The notes under the pieces are model-generated. The model was given only the letters and a program-made list of their open reading frames with translations. It did no database searches and had not been told where the DNA came from. DNA of 52,988 nucleotides, taken from contig SAAW01000005.1 of assembly GCA_009929275.1 (NCBI GenBank), forward strand, positions 1-52,988, read 5' to 3'. The DNA comes from Clostridia bacterium (GTDB lineage Bacteria > Bacillota > Clostridia > Christensenellales > UBA1242). The position numbers and the translations under genes were made by a program. This document shows, piece by piece, positions 52,122 through 52,988 of the stretch. The stretch's first letter is position 1; every line of letters begins with the position of its first letter.

Positions 52122-52171
52122 AGTAATGGTTATAGCGATAAGATTTGTTGTTAAATATTATATTTTGGGGA

Positions 52172-52258
52172 GGGGCGGGCAAGTTGCTAGCAGGGGCTAG
52201 CAACTGACTTTTGCGAAAAGCAAAAGTCTTGCACTTAAAAGTGCGAATTGCCCGCCCC
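52172..52258. repeat. four-stem cloverleaf element B
   Basis: An outer stem GGGGCGGGCAA (52172-52182) with TTGCCCGCCCC (52248-52258), 11 bp perfect, encloses three hairpins: GTTGCTAGC/GCTAGCAAC (52183-52204, 9 bp), GACTTTTGC/GCAAAAGTC (52206-52228, 9 bp) and GCACTT/AAGTGC (52231-52244, 5-6 bp). It has the same architecture as 18276-18375 with almost unrelated sequence, sharing only the short string AAGTCTTGC / AAGTTCTTGC between hairpins. It fills most of the smpB-ssrA gap. GC-rich against an AT-rich background. No coding potential. Confidence 0.88.
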
Positions 52259-52324
52259 GTTGTCCTAAAAATATTTGTAAAAAAAACAATTTATAATTTT
52301 AAAATTGGGAGAAAAAACAAGATG

Positions 52325-52353
52325 TTGAATTTTTTCTTAAAATGTGGTATAAA
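52325..52353 (+). promoter_or_regulatory. promoter of tmRNA
   Basis: TTGAAT (52325-52330), 17 bases, TATAAA (52348-52353). The tmRNA 5' end at 52361 is 8 bases later, where transcription is expected to start. Confidence 0.78.
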
Positions 52354-52360
52354 TTGATAT

Positions 52361-52712
52361 GGGGGTGTAACGGTTTCGACAGGGTGAGAAGGGACGAATT
52401 AAGCGAGGGGTAGTGGGCGACCTACCTAAAAAAATGCCAAAATGCTTAAACGCAGAAAACAGAACAAATTCTAGATTAGCACTAGCTGCATAACTAGACG
52501 CTCCAGATTTTGGTTCTTGCAACGAAGTTATGGGGTGTGATTAAAGCAAGAAAACTTTGTTTTGATGTTTATAGAAACAATTTTATATATAAACTCGTTT
52601 TGAAAATTTTGTTGTTTTATCTTTCAAAATTAAACAAAAAAAGTAACTATCCTCGAAGAAAAATTCGTTCGTTCCATTTTGGACAGGAGTTCAATTCTCC
52701 TCACCTCCACCA
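52361..52712 (+). ncRNA. ssrA: transfer-messenger RNA
   Basis: 352 bases. The 5' end GGGGGTGTAACGGTTTCGACAGG and the 3' end CACCTCCACCA pair as the acceptor stem (one G-T), and CCA is encoded. A T-arm GGAGTTCAATTCTCC is seen at about 52685-52700. The tag reading frame starts at GCA (52452) and ends with TAA (52491-52493), giving AENRTNSRLALAA, which ends in the protease-recognised LALAA. GGTAG/CCTACC before the tag is the first pseudoknot stem. One-piece form, not the split type. Confidence 0.97.
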
Positions 52713-52728
52713 ATTCTGGATTGGCAAC

Positions 52729-52766
52729 AAAAAGCGGTTATGCAAAATGCATAACCGCTTTTTTAA
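52729..52766 (+). terminator. terminator after tmRNA
   Basis: AAAAGCGGTTATGCA and TGCATAACCGCTTTT pair over 15 bp without mismatch (52730-52744 and 52748-52762), loop AAA, then T residues. Confidence 0.93.
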
Positions 52767-52900
52767 TGATGAATGAAAAATGAAGATTGAAAAAATTGGT
52801 TGATTTTATATTTATACTTTTTTTATAATCTTTGAATATTCATTATTGTTGCCACCAAATGAATTTTTTTTTAATAAGCCCTCTAAACAGAAGGGGGTAT

Positions 52901-52975
52901 ACGGGGGAAACAAGAACTGCAATTGCAGAGCAAAACATCGTTTTGTGAACAATGTCGCAGTTTTGTGTCTCCCGT
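52901..52975. repeat. long imperfect hairpin near the window end
   Basis: ACGGGGGA (52901-52908) pairs with TCTCCCGT (52968-52975). Further in, CAAGAACTGC and GCAGTTTTG extend the stem with one bulge, ATTG/CAAT (52922-52925/52950-52953) continue it, and CAAAAC-ATC-GTTTTG (52931-52945) caps it. A cloverleaf fold, with CTGC-AATT-GCAG as the first arm, is also possible. No T run. The window ends 13 bases later, so the element may be cut. Confidence 0.55.
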
Positions 52976-52988
52976 AAAGCGAAGCGTG

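Noticed and set aside
52337..52776. Open frames on both strands over the tmRNA
   Set aside because: The segment is tmRNA, with paired ends, encoded CCA and a tag frame; the open frames have no start signals.
1..52988. CRISPR array, prophage, transposase or insertion sequence
   Set aside because: No regularly spaced repeats and no recognisable integrase, transposase or phage structural gene in any frame.
1..52988. Mollicutes genetic code (TGA as Trp)
   Set aside because: TGA ends several complete proteins at the right length (addB, pgk, rplP, smpB), and Trp is coded by TGG.

Overview
The window is AT-rich and reads as a chromosomal segment of a low-GC Firmicutes-type bacterium, most like an uncultured spore-lineage Clostridia. 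Reasons: the anti-Shine-Dalgarno end of 16S rRNA, AGGAG-type ribosome sites, zinc-type S14 and S4, AddA/AddB recombination proteins, a SpoVT plus SpoVB/YabM-like pair, YugP protease, DUF1540 and DUF1858 small proteins, and the secG-rnr-smpB-ssrA order. TGA is used as a stop (addB, pgk, rplP, smpB), so this is not the Mollicutes code. No species call is justified from the sequence alone.

Layout: the window opens inside the 3' end of a 16S rRNA gene that is closed by its own terminator, with no 23S or tRNA behind it. Then come an M16 peptidase, a HAD phosphatase, rplJ-rplL behind an L10 leader, a DUF1540 protein, rplI, YugP, two unknown proteins and addB-addA. From 13.6 to 18.2 kb lie three envelope-type genes: a three-helix membrane protein with a long coiled coil, a PRC-barrel protein on the opposite strand, and an SPFH/zinc-ribbon protein. 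Two small cysteine proteins follow. From 19.2 to 35.5 kb runs the fused S10-spc-alpha cluster: rpsJ to rplO, secY, adk, map, a KOW-like protein, infA, rpmJ, rpsM, rpsK, rpsD, rpoA and rplQ.

From 35.7 to 41.9 kb is an accessory surface region: a repeat-bearing lipoprotein, a secreted protein of 1473 residues and a soluble partner of 243 residues. Then spoVT-yabM, a dihydrouridine synthase, the glycolytic set pgk-gpmI-tpiA, secG, RNase R, SmpB and tmRNA. Export (SecY, SecG), trans-translation (SmpB, tmRNA, RNase R) and ribosome synthesis are thus grouped with lower glycolysis.

The most unusual signals are non-coding. Two intergenic elements (18276-18375 and 52172-52258) have nearly unrelated sequences but the same architecture: a perfect outer stem closing three successive perfect hairpins. 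A third strongly folded segment lies at the right edge. In addition, at least six genes have a good -10 box only 6 to 11 bases before the start codon and no ribosome site, which predicts leaderless mRNAs, and several ribosomal proteins (L16, L24, S5, L17) carry extra tails or insertions.
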